64,000 nt of DNA from Sinorhizobium garamanticum (GCF_029892065.1 NZ_CP120373.1:1997501-2061500); one strand, 5' to 3'; counted from the first letter of the stretch, positions 1 through 8,977 are shown. Notes: a model not told the origin generated them from the letters alone. Made by a program: numbers and translations.

Positions 1-1
1 C

Positions 2-412
2 CATGAATTCGGGACCGTTACGGGGCGCAAGCGCCGCTGCGGCTGGTTCGACGCCGCGCTCGTGCGCCAATCGGTTGCCGCCAACGGCATCACCGGCATC
101 GCGCTCACCAAGCTCGACGTGCTCGATGGCCTCGACGAGTTGAAGATTTGCGTCGCTTATACTCTGGACGGACAGGAGCTTGACCACCTTCCGGCAAGTC
201 AGGCGCAGCAAGCTTCGGTAAAGCCAGTCTACATTACGCTTGAAGGCTGGAAGGAATCGACGGTTGGTGCCCGTAGTTGGGCCGATCTTCCGGCACAAGC
301 GATCAAGTATGTTCGCCAGGTCGAGGAACTGATTGGCGCGCCGGTTGCACTTCTTTCGACGAGCCCGGAACGCGACGACACAATACTTGTGACGGATCCT
401 TTTGAGGACTAG
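2..412 (+). CDS. purA: Adenylosuccinate synthetase, C-terminal part (cut by window edge)
   Basis: C-terminal third of adenylosuccinate synthetase, which joins IMP and aspartate using GTP in AMP synthesis in the cytosol. The reading frame is already open at base 2, so the start lies outside the window. Visible family signatures are [20 protein letters not shown], the stretch [19 protein letters not shown], and a C-terminal GPV-like [18 protein letters not shown] segment. It ends at a TAG and is followed after 63 bases by an unrelated membrane-protein gene on the same strand. Identification is firm; nothing can be said about its promoter. Confidence 0.95.
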   Translation, partial: HEFGTVTGRKRRCGWFDAALVRQSVAANGITGIALTKLDVLDGLDELKICVAYTLDGQELDHLPASQAQQASVKPVYITLEGWKESTVGARSWADLPAQAIKYVRQVEELIGAPVALLSTSPERDDTILVTDPFED

Positions 413-475
413 TGTCGCGCAACGACAGTCGCGTCGTGATTGTGGGCACATGCCTGGGAGTATGAGAAAGTTCTG

Positions 476-2752
476 ATGGCAGATTTTGTTGCAGTTATTC
501 GCAGGACCGTTGACGGCCTGTCGGAAAACACACCGGAAATGCGAGGCAAGGTTTACGAGAAGGCGCGCAGTGCTGTGCGCCGGCAACTCGAAAACATGAG
601 CCCGCGGCCATCGGACGACATGATCAATCGCCAGCTGAACAAGCTGGAACAGGCAATCGGCGAGGTCGAAAGCGAATACGCGGAAGCGCTTCCCGCGGTC
701 GAGGACGCCGGCGCGGTCGAGCCGGGCGTAGCTGAAACGGCGATCGAGCAAGAGCCGCCCGCCTCGGTCGAGCCCGAGACGGCCGCGAGCGCCCCTGAAC
801 CGGAACAGGCGCCGTCTGGAGAGCCGATTGAGGAACCCGCAAGCGAGGAGCCGAGCGTCGAGCAACCGGTGTCGCCGACTCCGGTCAGCGCCGAGGCCGG
901 GGACGAGGAGCCGCACGCTGCGCCGATCAACGAGGCTGCGGCACACGAGCCGGACGCCGCCTATGACGACGGCGCTCCGTCCGAACCGGCGCGGGAAGCA
1001 GAGACAGAAGAGCCCACTGAGGAAACCGCCGCACAATGGCCTTCTTCGACCGAGGAGCAGCCGGCCGCGCGCGAACGCGAAGCCGAGCGGGCGCCGCCGG
1101 TTGAACATATCGGGGAACCTGAGCCGCGCGCAGACGAACTCCACGGCGAGCAGGTTGAGCCTCAGCCCGATCATGCGGAGCCTGTACACTCCGAGCCGCT
1201 GCCGAGCGAGGAGGAAACGAATAAATCGGCCACGTCGGAGTGGGCCCTGCCGGAGTGGGAGGATACACCTCCGACGACGCAGGCGGCCGACACCCAGGCG
1301 GCACCCGAGGATACACCTTCGTCGAAACCCGAGCTTTTGGGCATTCATCCGGTGGAACCGGAAGAGGCCGAGCCCGCGCAGCATGCCCGCGAGGCGGAGC
1401 CGTCGCGCTCCTGGTCCTTCGACGATGGCGATCCTTTCGCGACCACAACGGAGAGCAAAAAGGACAAGGCTGGCGAAAACGATATTTCCGAATGGTCGTG
1501 GCCGGTGGAAAAAGCGCCTGTGCCCGCAAGCCAGGAAGAGCGTGCCAGCACCGCCTGGGACCACATCGACGACTTGCTCGGCTTTGGCGAGAACAACGGG
1601 GCAGCGGCGGCTGCAAACGGAGCGGCCAAGGAGAACGGTCGGGAGCAGCCTCCGGTTTCCGCGCCAGCCCGGCCATCGTCCTACCGAGCGACGCCCAAAC
1701 CTTCCCGGTTCAATTTCAAGCGGCTGGCGATCGGCGCCGTCATTGCGCTTCTCCTCGGCAGCGGCGGTTATGCCTATTGGCAGAACAGGGAGGCGGGCAA
1801 CGCCTGGCTTTCAGGGGTTATCGCGAAGATCATGCCGGCAGCACCGGAAGCCCCCGAAACGCCGGACGGTCAGAACGCGCCTGCTGGTCAATCAAGCGGA
1901 CAGCCGGGTGCGCCTGACGAAACGGCTCGGCCTGAGGACAGCTCGACCAAGTTCACCCAGCGTCTGCTTGCCGATGGCTCCGAAGCGGACGACGGGCCGG
2001 CTGGCGCGAACGGCACGGAAGTCTCCCAGGAGGGCAAATCCGTCGCTCCCCAGACGGAGGCTGGACCGGCGCAAATTGGTGGCGCCGCACCACAGCCGCC
2101 GGCGGGAGAGCAAGCCGCAACGGCACAGGGCCGGACCGCCGGCCAGAACGCAGGCCAGACGCCTCAAGCAGAGATTTCCGTCGCCGATGGCGAGAAGATG
2201 TTCCTTTACGAGGAGCGGCTCGGCCAGTCTTCCCCGACAGCGATTCCTGGCACCGTCGCCTGGTCGATCAAGGATGAATCCCCGGGCGGCGACGCCAAGC
2301 CCGAGCCCGCCATCCAGGCGCAGATCACCGTTCCCGATCGCGGTTTGACCGCGCTGATGACGATCAAGCGCAATGCCGATCCGTCGCTGCCGGCAAGCCA
2401 CGTGGTCGAATTCGTGTTCTCGCTGCCAGAAAACTTCGAGGGCGGCGCTATTGACAGTGTCCAGCGTGTTTCGATGAAGCGCACCGAGCAGGACCGTGGT
2501 GATCCACTGATCGCCGTCCCGGCGAAGATCACCGACGATTTCCACATGATCGCGCTCAACGACTTCGCCGAAGCGGTCAGCAACAATACGGAACTGCTGC
2601 GCAGCCGCAGCTGGATCGATATTCCGATTACCTACCGGAATGGACGCCGCGCCCTGCTGACGCTGGAGAAAGGTGCGGCCGGCGTCGAAGCCTTCAACAA
2701 GGCCATGCAGGCGTGGAGTTCGCTTGGCAACACGGCCGCAAGCAGCCAATAG
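476..2752 (+). CDS. Large acidic, Pro/Glu/Ala-rich single-pass membrane protein of unknown function
   Basis: 758 aa from the ATG at 476 (MADFVAVIRRTVDGL). An in-frame GTG at 440 gives 12 more residues, but the ATG matches the start of the ordered N-terminal helix region. Residues 1-70 look folded and helical. Residues about 70-410 are low-complexity, rich in Glu, Pro and Ala, and probably disordered. A hydrophobic segment near residues 416-436 (AIGAVIALLLGSGGYAYW) is the only membrane span, suggesting a cytoplasmic N-terminus and periplasmic C-terminus. After a second disordered linker, residues from about 565 to the end form an ordered, beta-rich domain. I do not recognise a named family. 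It lies between purA and rpoH. Confidence 0.8.
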   Translation: MADFVAVIRRTVDGLSENTPEMRGKVYEKARSAVRRQLENMSPRPSDDMINRQLNKLEQAIGEVESEYAEALPAVEDAGAVEPGVAETAIEQEPPASVEPETAASAPEPEQAPSGEPIEEPASEEPSVEQPVSPTPVSAEAGDEEPHAAPINEAAAHEPDAAYDDGAPSEPAREAETEEPTEETAAQWPSSTEEQPAAREREAERAPPVEHIGEPEPRADELHGEQVEPQPDHAEPVHSEPLPSEEETNKSATSEWALPEWEDTPPTTQAADTQAAPEDTPSSKPELLGIHPVEPEEAEPAQHAREAEPSRSWSFDDGDPFATTTESKKDKAGENDISEWSWPVEKAPVPASQEERASTAWDHIDDLLGFGENNGAAAAANGAAKENGREQPPVSAPARPSSYRATPKPSRFNFKRLAIGAVIALLLGSGGYAYWQNREAGNAWLSGVIAKIMPAAPEAPETPDGQNAPAGQSSGQPGAPDETARPEDSSTKFTQRLLADGSEADDGPAGANGTEVSQEGKSVAPQTEAGPAQIGGAAPQPPAGEQAATAQGRTAGQNAGQTPQAEISVADGEKMFLYEERLGQSSPTAIPGTVAWSIKDESPGGDAKPEPAIQAQITVPDRGLTALMTIKRNADPSLPASHVVEFVFSLPENFEGGAIDSVQRVSMKRTEQDRGDPLIAVPAKITDDFHMIALNDFAEAVSNNTELLRSRSWIDIPITYRNGRRALLTLEKGAAGVEAFNKAMQAWSSLGNTAASSQ

Positions 2753-2754
2753 CC

Positions 2755-2861
2755 GCTGCTGCATGTTTCCTTAAATCGGAACCGATTTAAGGAAAAAACA
2801 TGCACCATTTCAAAGTGCTACAGCGTCCTTTTGCGCGTCTGATACGACGCGCGGCGCTGTA
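2755..2861. repeat. RIME-type intergenic repeat, full length
   Basis: Intergenic mosaic repeat of about 107 bases made of two palindromic halves. The left half has complementary arms around 2763-2803 (CATGTTTCCTTAAATCGG against CCGATTTAAGG...CATG). The right half runs from CTACAGCGTCC through GCGCGTC-loop-GACGCGC to GCGCTGTA. The same layout recurs many times in this window, which identifies it as the rhizobial RIME family. It lies directly after the stop codon of the preceding gene. Confidence 0.85.
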
Positions 2862-2879
2862 ATGAGACAGCGATGCAAA

Positions 2880-2911
2880 AAATCCCGGCGGGGCAACCCG
2901 GCCGGGATTTT
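2880..2911. terminator. Bidirectional rho-independent terminator between the acidic membrane protein gene and rpoH
   Basis: Perfect 10-base stem AAATCCCGGC (2880-2889) and GCCGGGATTT (2901-2910) with an 11-base loop. A T-run follows on the plus strand, and an A-run (T-run on the minus strand) precedes it, so it can end both the upstream plus-strand gene and the convergent rpoH. Confidence 0.8.
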
Positions 2912-2924
2912 CGTTTGTCCCTGT

Positions 2925-3013
2925 GAATCGCAGCCGATTTAGGGATGAAAACATGCAGCAATTCAAAGTGCTACAGCGTCCTTGCGCGTCTGATAAGACG
3001 TGCGCCGCTGTAG
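2925..3013. repeat. RIME-type repeat, left arm lost
   Basis: Second RIME copy only about 60 bases from the first. It starts at GAATCGCAGCCGATTTAGG, so the outer CATG-TTTCC arm of the left palindrome is missing. The core CATGCAGCAATTCAAAGTGCTACAGCG and the right palindrome, ending in GCCGCTGTAGC, are intact. It lies 12 bases from the rpoH stop codon. Confidence 0.8.
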
Positions 3014-3025
3014 CAAGTCGACCCT

Positions 3026-3931
3026 TTACGCGCCTTCGACGACACGCAGGGCGCTCGAGCGCTCCAGGGCCGCCTTGCGGACGGCATCCTGTACTTTCTC
3101 GAAAGCACGCACTTCGATCTGCCGGACGCGTTCGCGGCTGATGTCGAACTCGGACGAGAGGTCTTCCAGCGTTACCGGTTCCTCTGCCAAGCGACGGGCC
3201 TCGAAAATGCGACGCTCGCGATCATTCAGCACCTTCATCGCGCTGGCGAGCAAGGCCCGGCGATTGTCGAGTTCGTCCTGTTCGATCAGGATCTCTTCCT
3301 GGTTGTCGTGGTCATCGACAAGCCAATCCTGCCACTGGCCGGAGTCGCCCTCGCTTGCCTTGATCGGCGCGTTCAACGAGGCATCGCCCGAAAGGCGGCG
3401 GTTCATCGAAACGACCTCGTCCTCGCTGACCTTCAGGGTCGTCGCGATTTCCTTCACCTGCTCGGGCTTGAGGTCTCCCTCGTCGAGCGCCTGTATGCGG
3501 CCTTTCAGCCGCCGCAGGTTGAAGAACAGCCGTTTCTGATTGGCGGTCGTGCCCATTTTGACGAGCGACCAGGAGCGCAGGATGTATTCCTGGATCGCTG
3601 CCTTGATCCACCACATCGCGTAGGTCGCAAGCCGGAAGCCACGATCGGGCTCGAATTTCTTGACGGCCTGCATCAGGCCGACATTGCCTTCCGATACGAC
3701 TTCGCCGATCGGCAGGCCATAGCCGCGGTAGCCCATCGCGATCTTGGCGACGAGGCGAAGATGGCTTGTCACCAGCTTGTGCGCGGCACTGCGGTCGTCA
3801 TGTTCCTGGTACCGCTTGGCGAGCATGTACTCTTCCTGCGGTTCGAGCATCGGAAACTTGCGGATTTCGTCGAGATAACGGTTGAGACCGCCCTCTCCAG
3901 CGGTAATGGTCGGCAAAGTATTGCGGGCCAT
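3026..3931 (-). CDS. rpoH: RNA polymerase heat-shock sigma factor sigma-32 (RpoH1 type)
   Basis: 301-aa sigma-70-family factor that directs RNA polymerase to heat-shock promoters. Region 2 is at about residues 50-120 (HLRLVAKIAMGYRGYGLPIGE, with the core-binding RGFRLATYAMWWIKAAIQEYI). The RpoH box QKRLFFNLR at residues 132-140 marks the sigma-32 subfamily. The region 4 helix-turn-helix is near residues 250-280 (LEDLSSEFDISRERVRQIEVRAFEKV). It closely matches rhizobial RpoH1. Transcribed alone towards a bidirectional terminator; rluD follows upstream on the same strand. Rhizobia usually carry a second rpoH, not seen here. Confidence 0.96.
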   Translation of the reverse strand: MARNTLPTITAGEGGLNRYLDEIRKFPMLEPQEEYMLAKRYQEHDDRSAAHKLVTSHLRLVAKIAMGYRGYGLPIGEVVSEGNVGLMQAVKKFEPDRGFRLATYAMWWIKAAIQEYILRSWSLVKMGTTANQKRLFFNLRRLKGRIQALDEGDLKPEQVKEIATTLKVSEDEVVSMNRRLSGDASLNAPIKASEGDSGQWQDWLVDDHDNQEEILIEQDELDNRRALLASAMKVLNDRERRIFEARRLAEEPVTLEDLSSEFDISRERVRQIEVRAFEKVQDAVRKAALERSSALRVVEGA

Positions 3932-4013
3932 GAAGCACCCCCCTTTTTGCGTCTCCGGCCTCCGGGACGGCAGACCGGGCTGTGGGTCTTCGTTAAGACC
4001 CCACGAACCTAAT

Positions 4014-4042
4014 AGATAAGTACGGCGAAAGCATGATTCAAG
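4014..4042 (-). promoter_or_regulatory. Candidate sigma-70 promoter of rpoH; the 3932-4240 gap also holds a RIME
   Basis: On the minus strand, CTTGAA (4037-4042) and TTATCT (4014-4019) are separated by exactly 17 bases, close to the rhizobial vegetative promoter pattern. The predicted leader is about 75 bases. It contains an imperfect stem near 3988-4010 (GTGGGTCTT against AAGACCCCAC) that could influence translation. The rest of the gap up to the rluD stop holds a RIME at 4135-4237 and nothing else I can name. Confidence 0.5.
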
Positions 4043-4134
4043 GAGTCCAGTTTCACGCTGTCGTGAGACCGGGGAAGGGAATGTCGCGAGTTGAAGCTTC
4101 TATAAGATTGGAATCCGGGACGGGGAATTCAAGA

Positions 4135-4237
4135 GCTGCTGCATGTTTCCTCGAATCGCACTCGATCTAAGGATAAAAACATGCAGCAATTCAAAGCGCT
4201 ACAGCGTCCGCGCCTGATAAGGCGTGTGGCGCTGTAA
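4135..4237. repeat. RIME-type intergenic repeat
   Basis: Full-length RIME. Left palindrome CATGTTTCCTCGAATCG / CGATCTAAGGATAAAAACATG; joining segment CAGCAATTCAAAGCGCTACAGCG; right palindrome shortened to GCGCCTGATAAGGCG, ending GGCGCTGTAAG. It abuts the 3' end of rluD. Confidence 0.85.
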
Positions 4238-4240
4238 GTA

Positions 4241-5269
4241 TCACTCTTCGGCGCGCAAGGCCGCAACCAGGGCTTCCATGTCCGGGGGCATGGGTGCCTC
4301 GAAATGCATCGTCTCGCCTGTCGTCGGGTGCTCGAATTGCAGCATAAACGCGTGGAGCGCCTGCCGGTGAAAGCGGTTGACCACGGCTTTCGCCAGTTCG
4401 GGCAGCAGATTGGCCTTGGTCCGGAAGGCTGCCCCATATTCGGGGTCGCCGATCAGCGGGTGGCCGATATGGGCCATGTGGACGCGAATCTGGTGGGTGC
4501 GGCCCGTTTCGAGGTGACATGTCACGGTCGAGGCGAGGCAGGTGCCATCCGGCTTTTCATGGTAGCGCTCGACCACTTCATAATGGGTAATGGCTTCGCG
4601 TGCGTCGTCGCTCTCCTCGTGCTTGACGGCCCGCTTCGTTCGGTCTGCGGCCCGTCCCAGTGAGGCGTTGATGGTGCCCTTCAATTGCCGGGGGCGTCCC
4701 CAGACTACCGCCTGATAGGCGCGCTCGAGCGGTCCGGTGCGCCCGTGGTCGGCAAACTGGTCCGAAAGATGACGGTGGGCGGCATCATTTTTTGCCACGA
4801 CCATGACGCCGCTCGTTTCCTTGTCGAGCCGGTGAACGATACCCGGCCGCCTGACGCCTCCGATGCCGGAGAGGCTGTCGCCGCAATGGTGGATAAGCGC
4901 GTTGACGAGCGTGCCTGTCCAGTTGCCAGCACCCGGGTGCACGACCAGGCCGGCCGGCTTCACAAGGACGATCAGGTCGTCGTCCTCAAAAAGCACGTCG
5001 AGAGAGATCGCCTCGCCTTTCGGATCGGGGTCCTCGGGCTCAGGCAAGGCAATCTCGAACACGTCGCCGGGATGCACTTTCCGTTTCGGCTCGACGATCG
5101 TCTGGCCGTTGACGGAGACAGCGCCCTGCTCGATCAGGCTCTTGATGCGATTGCGGGAAAATTCGCCCGAAAGCGCGGCCGTGAGGAAGGCGTCCAGCCT
5201 TCCCGCCGCGTCCTCGTTGGCCTTCAGGACTTTCCTATTGGCGGCCGCTTGTTTAAAGGGATCGTTCAT
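4241..5269 (-). CDS. rluD: 23S rRNA pseudouridine synthase, RluD/RluA family
   Basis: 342 aa. An N-terminal S4 RNA-binding domain (about residues 22-85, RLDAFLTAAL... GAVSVNGQTIVEPKRKVHPGD) precedes an RluA-type catalytic domain. The catalytic motif GIVHRLDKETSG contains the essential Asp, and the C-terminal LETGRTHQIRVHMAHIGHPLIGD segment is typical. RluD modifies uridines of helix 69 of 23S rRNA. RluC/RluA paralogues share these motifs, so the exact target is inferred. Divergent from the small membrane-protein gene at 5299, with only 29 bases between the start codons, implying overlapping promoters. Confidence 0.9.
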   Translation of the reverse strand: MNDPFKQAAANRKVLKANEDAAGRLDAFLTAALSGEFSRNRIKSLIEQGAVSVNGQTIVEPKRKVHPGDVFEIALPEPEDPDPKGEAISLDVLFEDDDLIVLVKPAGLVVHPGAGNWTGTLVNALIHHCGDSLSGIGGVRRPGIVHRLDKETSGVMVVAKNDAAHRHLSDQFADHGRTGPLERAYQAVVWGRPRQLKGTINASLGRAADRTKRAVKHEESDDAREAITHYEVVERYHEKPDGTCLASTVTCHLETGRTHQIRVHMAHIGHPLIGDPEYGAAFRTKANLLPELAKAVVNRFHRQALHAFMLQFEHPTTGETMHFEAPMPPDMEALVAALRAEE

Positions 5270-5298
5270 TCCGTTTCAATTCCGACAGAAAGCCAGCC

Positions 5299-5685
5299 AT
5301 GACTGCATTCGAGCCCGATGAACAGGAAGAAAAGCCGCTTGATCCCGCGATGGAAAATGTCCGTCGCAAGATGGTGCGCCTGCAGCTCGTCTCGGCCGGC
5401 GTGATGCTTGTCATGCTTATGGCTGTCCTTGGGACGATTGTCTACAAGCTGACCCGCACGAATGACGGCGCCGAGGCAGCTCCTATGGCGGCCGTGAACG
5501 TGCCGGGCGACGCGCCGGTAAGCGCGATCGCCGCTCTGCCGGCCGGGTTCTCGGTGAGCAATGTCGCGCTCTCCGGGTCGCAAGTGCTTTTCTATGGCAG
5601 CCTGCCCGGCGCCGAGCCGCGTGCGATCGTGTTCGACATTCCTGCTGGGCGCATCGTCGCTGACATCACCATCAGGACCAATTGA
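5299..5685 (+). CDS. Small single-pass membrane protein (DUF6476-like)
   Basis: 128 aa. The cytoplasmic N-terminus has a charged EPDEQEEKPLDP segment. One membrane span follows at about residues 30-52 (LVSAGVMLVMLMAVLGTIVYKL), then a periplasmic beta-rich tail with ...GSQVLFYGSLPGAEPRAIVFDIPAGRIV. This resembles the small DUF6476 family of rhizobia; no activity is known to me. It ends 10 bases before the start of the downstream RNA methyltransferase and is probably co-transcribed with it. Confidence 0.75.
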   Translation: MTAFEPDEQEEKPLDPAMENVRRKMVRLQLVSAGVMLVMLMAVLGTIVYKLTRTNDGAEAAPMAAVNVPGDAPVSAIAALPAGFSVSNVALSGSQVLFYGSLPGAEPRAIVFDIPAGRIVADITIRTN

Positions 5686-5695
5686 CGGCATTGCC

Positions 5696-6526
5696 ATGAC
5701 GCTGCCCTCCCTCGTCCGCATCGATGATCCATCCGACGCCCGTATCGCCGGGTTTGTCGCGATCAAGGAGCGTGATCTGACGGGGCGGCAGGGTCGTTTC
5801 ATCGCCGAAGGCACGGTCGTGCTCCGTATGCTGGCTGCCGCTCATCGCGCCCGGCGTGGCATCGCCGCGGAGGCAATCCTGCTGCTCGAGAGCCGCGTTG
5901 CCGGCTTGACCGAGGTGCTTGCCGAATTTCCGGCCGATGTCCCCGTCTACGTGGCGGATGGTCGGGTCTTCGACACGATCGCCGGCTTCAACATGCATCG
6001 CGGCGTGCTCGCGCTCGGGCGGAGCGATGCGATGCCGGACCGGGACTCGCTTATCGGGAGCCTTCCGGCAGAGAGCTTCGTCCTCGCCGCTTGCCGGATT
6101 TCGAACCACGACAACATGGGCTCGTTGTTTCGCAACGCCGCTGCCTTCGGCGTCGATGCGGTCCTGATGGATGCAGCGAGCTGCGATCCGATGTATCGCA
6201 AGGCGATCCGGGTGTCGGTCGGATCGGTGCTCACGATGCCGTTCGCACGGGAAGGGATGGGGGCTGCGCTGATCGAACGACTTCAAGTCGCCGGGTTCGC
6301 AATTTGGGGGCTGTCGCCGCGCGGAACGGTCGACATCAGCGACATTCCGCCGGCGCCGCGCACCGCGCTCCTCGTCGGCACCGAAGGCGAAGGGCTGCCG
6401 GAGGCTATCCTGTCTGCGATCCGTACGGCGCGCATCCGCCAGCGGCCGGGTCTCGACAGTCTGAACGTCGCCATGGCCGCCGGCATAGCACTGCATCAGG
6501 TTGCGCTGATCAACGGGCGACTTTGA
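5696..6526 (+). CDS. SpoU/TrmH-family RNA 2'-O-methyltransferase
   Basis: 276 aa from ATG 5696 (MTLPSLVRIDDPSDARIAGF). The longer open frame back to 5561 only overlaps the preceding gene. The N-terminal substrate-binding part (FIAEGTVVLRMLAA) is followed by a SPOUT domain with the three usual motifs: SNHDNMGSLFRNAAAFG (motif 1), LLVGTEGEGLPEAIL (motif 2) and LDSLNVAMAAGIALHQV (motif 3). It should methylate a ribose in rRNA or tRNA using S-adenosylmethionine. The sequence does not show which nucleotide. Confidence 0.9.
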   Translation: MTLPSLVRIDDPSDARIAGFVAIKERDLTGRQGRFIAEGTVVLRMLAAAHRARRGIAAEAILLLESRVAGLTEVLAEFPADVPVYVADGRVFDTIAGFNMHRGVLALGRSDAMPDRDSLIGSLPAESFVLAACRISNHDNMGSLFRNAAAFGVDAVLMDAASCDPMYRKAIRVSVGSVLTMPFAREGMGAALIERLQVAGFAIWGLSPRGTVDISDIPPAPRTALLVGTEGEGLPEAILSAIRTARIRQRPGLDSLNVAMAAGIALHQVALINGRL

Positions 6527-6544
6527 AGCTCGCGCTTTCCGGCC

Positions 6545-6641
6545 GCTACAGCGCCGTGCGTCTTTTAGGACTCACGAAGGAGCTGTAACTCTTTGAACCT
6601 ACGCATCGTGCTTTCCGAAAATCGGGTCCGATTTTCGGGCC
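6545..6641. repeat. RIME-type repeat, diverged
   Basis: Right-type palindrome CTACAGCGCCGTGCGTCTTTTAGG...AGCTGTAACTCTTTGAA, then CATCGTGCTTTCC and the complementary pair GAAAATCGG / CCGATTTTC (6617-6638). It is more diverged than the other copies. It overlaps the gap between the convergent methyltransferase and coiled-coil genes. Confidence 0.6.
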
Positions 6642-6647
6642 GAGGCG

Positions 6648-7808
6648 CTAGCGCTCTGGAGGCAGGATTTCCTTGGCGCGGCTTGCGAGGCTCTTGCGGG
6701 TCGGCGCGCGGTCCGTCTCCTCCCCGGCGAGCAGGGTGCGGATCGGTGAGGCCTTGCCTTCGCTGGCTGCCGTCAGCGCAATCATGCCCGCGGCGATATC
6801 GGCGATCTCTTGCCGGAGCGCCTCGTCATGCGCGGCGGACTTGGCGTTTGTCAGGCGCTCCGAAAGCGCTGTGGCGCGATTACGCAGGTCTTCGGACAAC
6901 ATGGTCGTGTCAGGGCCTTGCATCGCCTTTTTGTGTAGCTCGGCGCTCTTGCTATCCACGGCCGCTGCAGCGACGGCCTTTTTCGGAATGGCGAGGCCAG
7001 CGGCGCGAAGGACCTTCGCCGCTTCCCGCATCTCGTGATTTAACTCTTTCAGGCGCGCCTTCAATTTTTCGATTTCGTCCGCCCGCTGCGCGAGCGCATT
7101 TTCGCGCTGTGCATTGGTGGCGGCTTCGCGCGCGACGGCGGCTTCGAGCTGGCGTATCCGGGCCTCGTCCTTACTGAGCTGCAGCTCCATTTCCCGTGCG
7201 CGGGCATTCTCCGCCTTGAGATCGCCGCGCAGTGCCTGGCGCTCGTCGTGCAGCGCGGCGACCCGGCTCTTCAGATGCTCGATCTCGGTTTCGCGAGCGG
7301 CGAGGTCTATCCGGAGATTGTCGATATCCGCTGTATGTTTGTCCATCTGGCCGTTGAGCGTGCGGATCGCATCGCTCTTGGCGCCGTTGTCCCTTTCCGA
7401 AGTCTCGAAGGTTGCCTTCATCTGCTCGAGACGTTGTTCGAGTTGGCGGACCGTGGAACGCATGTCGGCCGCTGCCACGTTCATGTCGGCCAGTTGGGCC
7501 TGCAGATCGGCATTCTCCCCGGCAAGCCTGCGCGCCTCGCGCAGGGTGTTTTCGTTTTGCAGCATCAGCTTGACGCTCTTGTCGCGTTCGCGCCGCAGCG
7601 CCTGCTGGGCCTTGGCATTTTCGGCCGCATAGGTCGCGCGGGCAGCATCCCTCTGCGCGCGCACCTCCTGGGGGCTGAGAGGCATGGTCGCCTTCAGGCG
7701 ATCCTCCGCAAAGCGCACGATGCGCCTTTGAATGGCGGGGGCGATCATCAGGCCAATGACCACCGCCGTCAGAAAGCCAAGGGCAAAGAGGAGCGCAAAT
7801 TCAATCAC
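6648..7808 (-). CDS. Membrane-anchored long coiled-coil protein
   Basis: 386 aa from a GTG start. One N-terminal membrane span (residues 1-25, IEFALLFALGFLTAVVIGLMIAP) is followed by roughly 230 residues of almost continuous coiled coil with many Ala, Glu, Arg and Gln (for example LRIDLAARETEIEHLKSRVAAL). The C-terminal part is helical, with KKAVAAAAVDSKSAELHKKA and a final RAKEILPPER. No enzymatic motif is visible. The layout suggests a cytoplasmic scaffold tethered to the inner membrane. Function unknown; convergent with the methyltransferase gene. Confidence 0.8.
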   Translation of the reverse strand: MIEFALLFALGFLTAVVIGLMIAPAIQRRIVRFAEDRLKATMPLSPQEVRAQRDAARATYAAENAKAQQALRRERDKSVKLMLQNENTLREARRLAGENADLQAQLADMNVAAADMRSTVRQLEQRLEQMKATFETSERDNGAKSDAIRTLNGQMDKHTADIDNLRIDLAARETEIEHLKSRVAALHDERQALRGDLKAENARAREMELQLSKDEARIRQLEAAVAREAATNAQRENALAQRADEIEKLKARLKELNHEMREAAKVLRAAGLAIPKKAVAAAAVDSKSAELHKKAMQGPDTTMLSEDLRNRATALSERLTNAKSAAHDEALRQEIADIAAGMIALTAASEGKASPIRTLLAGEETDRAPTRKSLASRAKEILPPER

Positions 7809-8034
7809 GAGCTGGCCGTTTCAATCTGGACCGGATGCGCTGCCCGCCGCAGAGGCCGGGCGCCATCTCAGTGCTTTTCCCGCAGTAAACATGATGGCTG
7901 GAATGCTGCAAGTGCTGCAACAGGAAAGCGCGCCTTTTCAGGCGCGCCAAGGTTCCGGTGAGACGGAGAGGTGAGGTTAGTTTCGCGAAGGCCCGGTCAG
8001 CGGTCCGCCGGAACAAGCAGCCGTTCGGAACGCC

Positions 8035-8622
8035 TCAGAAGGGGTTCCACGTCGGTTGCTGCGTCAGCTTGAGGTAGCCGACATTGAGGCCGAGCCTTGC
8101 GCCGATGCCGGTTCGGATCGGCACGACGACAACCTGGTCGTCCGTCAATACGGTCATGCCGATGCCGGCGACAACGTAAGCCGAGCCGGAGACGCCGCCG
8201 AAGCGCTTGTAGAGTGCCGGAACGCTGGGGAGATTGTAGACGAGCATCATGGCGCGGCTGCCCTGGCCGCCCCAATCGAGCCCGAGCGAGGGCCCCTGCC
8301 AGAAGACCGTGTGCTGTCCCACGTTCTTCGTATAGAGCTCGCCCTCGCCGTAGGTGAGGCCGGCGATGAAGGCGCCGGAGCCTTCCTGTCCGAGAATGTA
8401 GCCATTCGGCAGGCCGTAGCGCTCGAAGGCGCGCTCGACGACCTTGGCAAGTCCACCCGAGGTCTCCCCGAAGAAGCTGTGGCCGGCATCGACGATTTCC
8501 TGCATCGTGTACTGGCTGTTGTTCGGGGACTGGGCGTTGGCGGCAGATATGGTGCCGGCTATCAGCATCATCGTCAGGATAGCGCGGACAACCACTGTGG
8601 TTGCCTTCATGAACGGCTGCAT
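8035..8622 (-). CDS. Secreted DUF1134 (YSC84-like) protein
   Basis: 195 aa from ATG 8622, chosen because GGAGGAAACG sits just upstream. The signal peptide is residues 1-28 (MKATTVVVRAILTMMLIAGTISAANA with a cleavable AxA). The mature part is a small beta/glycine-rich domain with VERAFERYGLPNGYILGQE, YGEGELYTKNVG, GLDWGGQGSRAMMLVYNLP and YVVAGIGMT, matching the DUF1134 family of alphaproteobacteria. Likely periplasmic or outer-membrane associated. Transcribed away from chpT. Confidence 0.85.
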   Translation of the reverse strand: MQPFMKATTVVVRAILTMMLIAGTISAANAQSPNNSQYTMQEIVDAGHSFFGETSGGLAKVVERAFERYGLPNGYILGQEGSGAFIAGLTYGEGELYTKNVGQHTVFWQGPSLGLDWGGQGSRAMMLVYNLPSVPALYKRFGGVSGSAYVVAGIGMTVLTDDQVVVVPIRTGIGARLGLNVGYLKLTQQPTWNPF

Positions 8623-8816
8623 CGTTTCCTCCGTCAGGCACGAAAAGTGACCTGCGCCGGCTGTCATGGCCGGTATTTGCATCGGTTGCGCGTCCGGCGC
8701 GGGTCTTGTCCATTTCCAGGGGCGGGCGCGGAAAAGCGTGAAAACTGGTTCCGGCCGCGCATCCTCCAGCGATTCCCGCTGAATTCGGGATGCACCAGCA
8801 ATTTGAACCGATCATC

Positions 8817-8831
8817 TTAACAATCGGTTTA
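8817..8831 (+). promoter_or_regulatory. Candidate CtrA box upstream of chpT (gap 8623-8977)
   Basis: TTAA-CAATCGG-TTTA at 8817-8831 differs by one base from the CtrA consensus TTAA-N7-TTAA and lies about 150 bases before the chpT start. A GANTC methylation site (GATTC) is at 8771-8775. The 355-base gap between the divergent DUF1134 and chpT genes must carry both promoters; I see nothing else in it. Confidence 0.45.
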
Positions 8832-8977
8832 CCAAATGTGATGTCATTATGGCCTATTGATAACCGGCCGCGCCCGCGCGATTCATGGCCCGTGCCATGG
8901 TCGTGCGGAAGCTTTGGTTGCGGGGCAAGAACGTGCGGCGGCGGCGCCGGCAGACGGATAGCGAACAAGGAAGAATG

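Noticed and set aside
828..2348. Long Arg/Pro-rich frames inside the large acidic protein gene, on both strands (for example 828-2348 plus, 927-1676 minus)
   Set aside because: They are shadows in GC-rich low-complexity DNA: no start signals, extreme Arg/Ser/Pro content, and they overlap a frame with clear membrane and folded segments.
5299..5685. Small membrane protein gene being only a leader of the methyltransferase
   Set aside because: It has its own start, a clear membrane helix and an ordered C-terminal domain, so it was kept as a gene.
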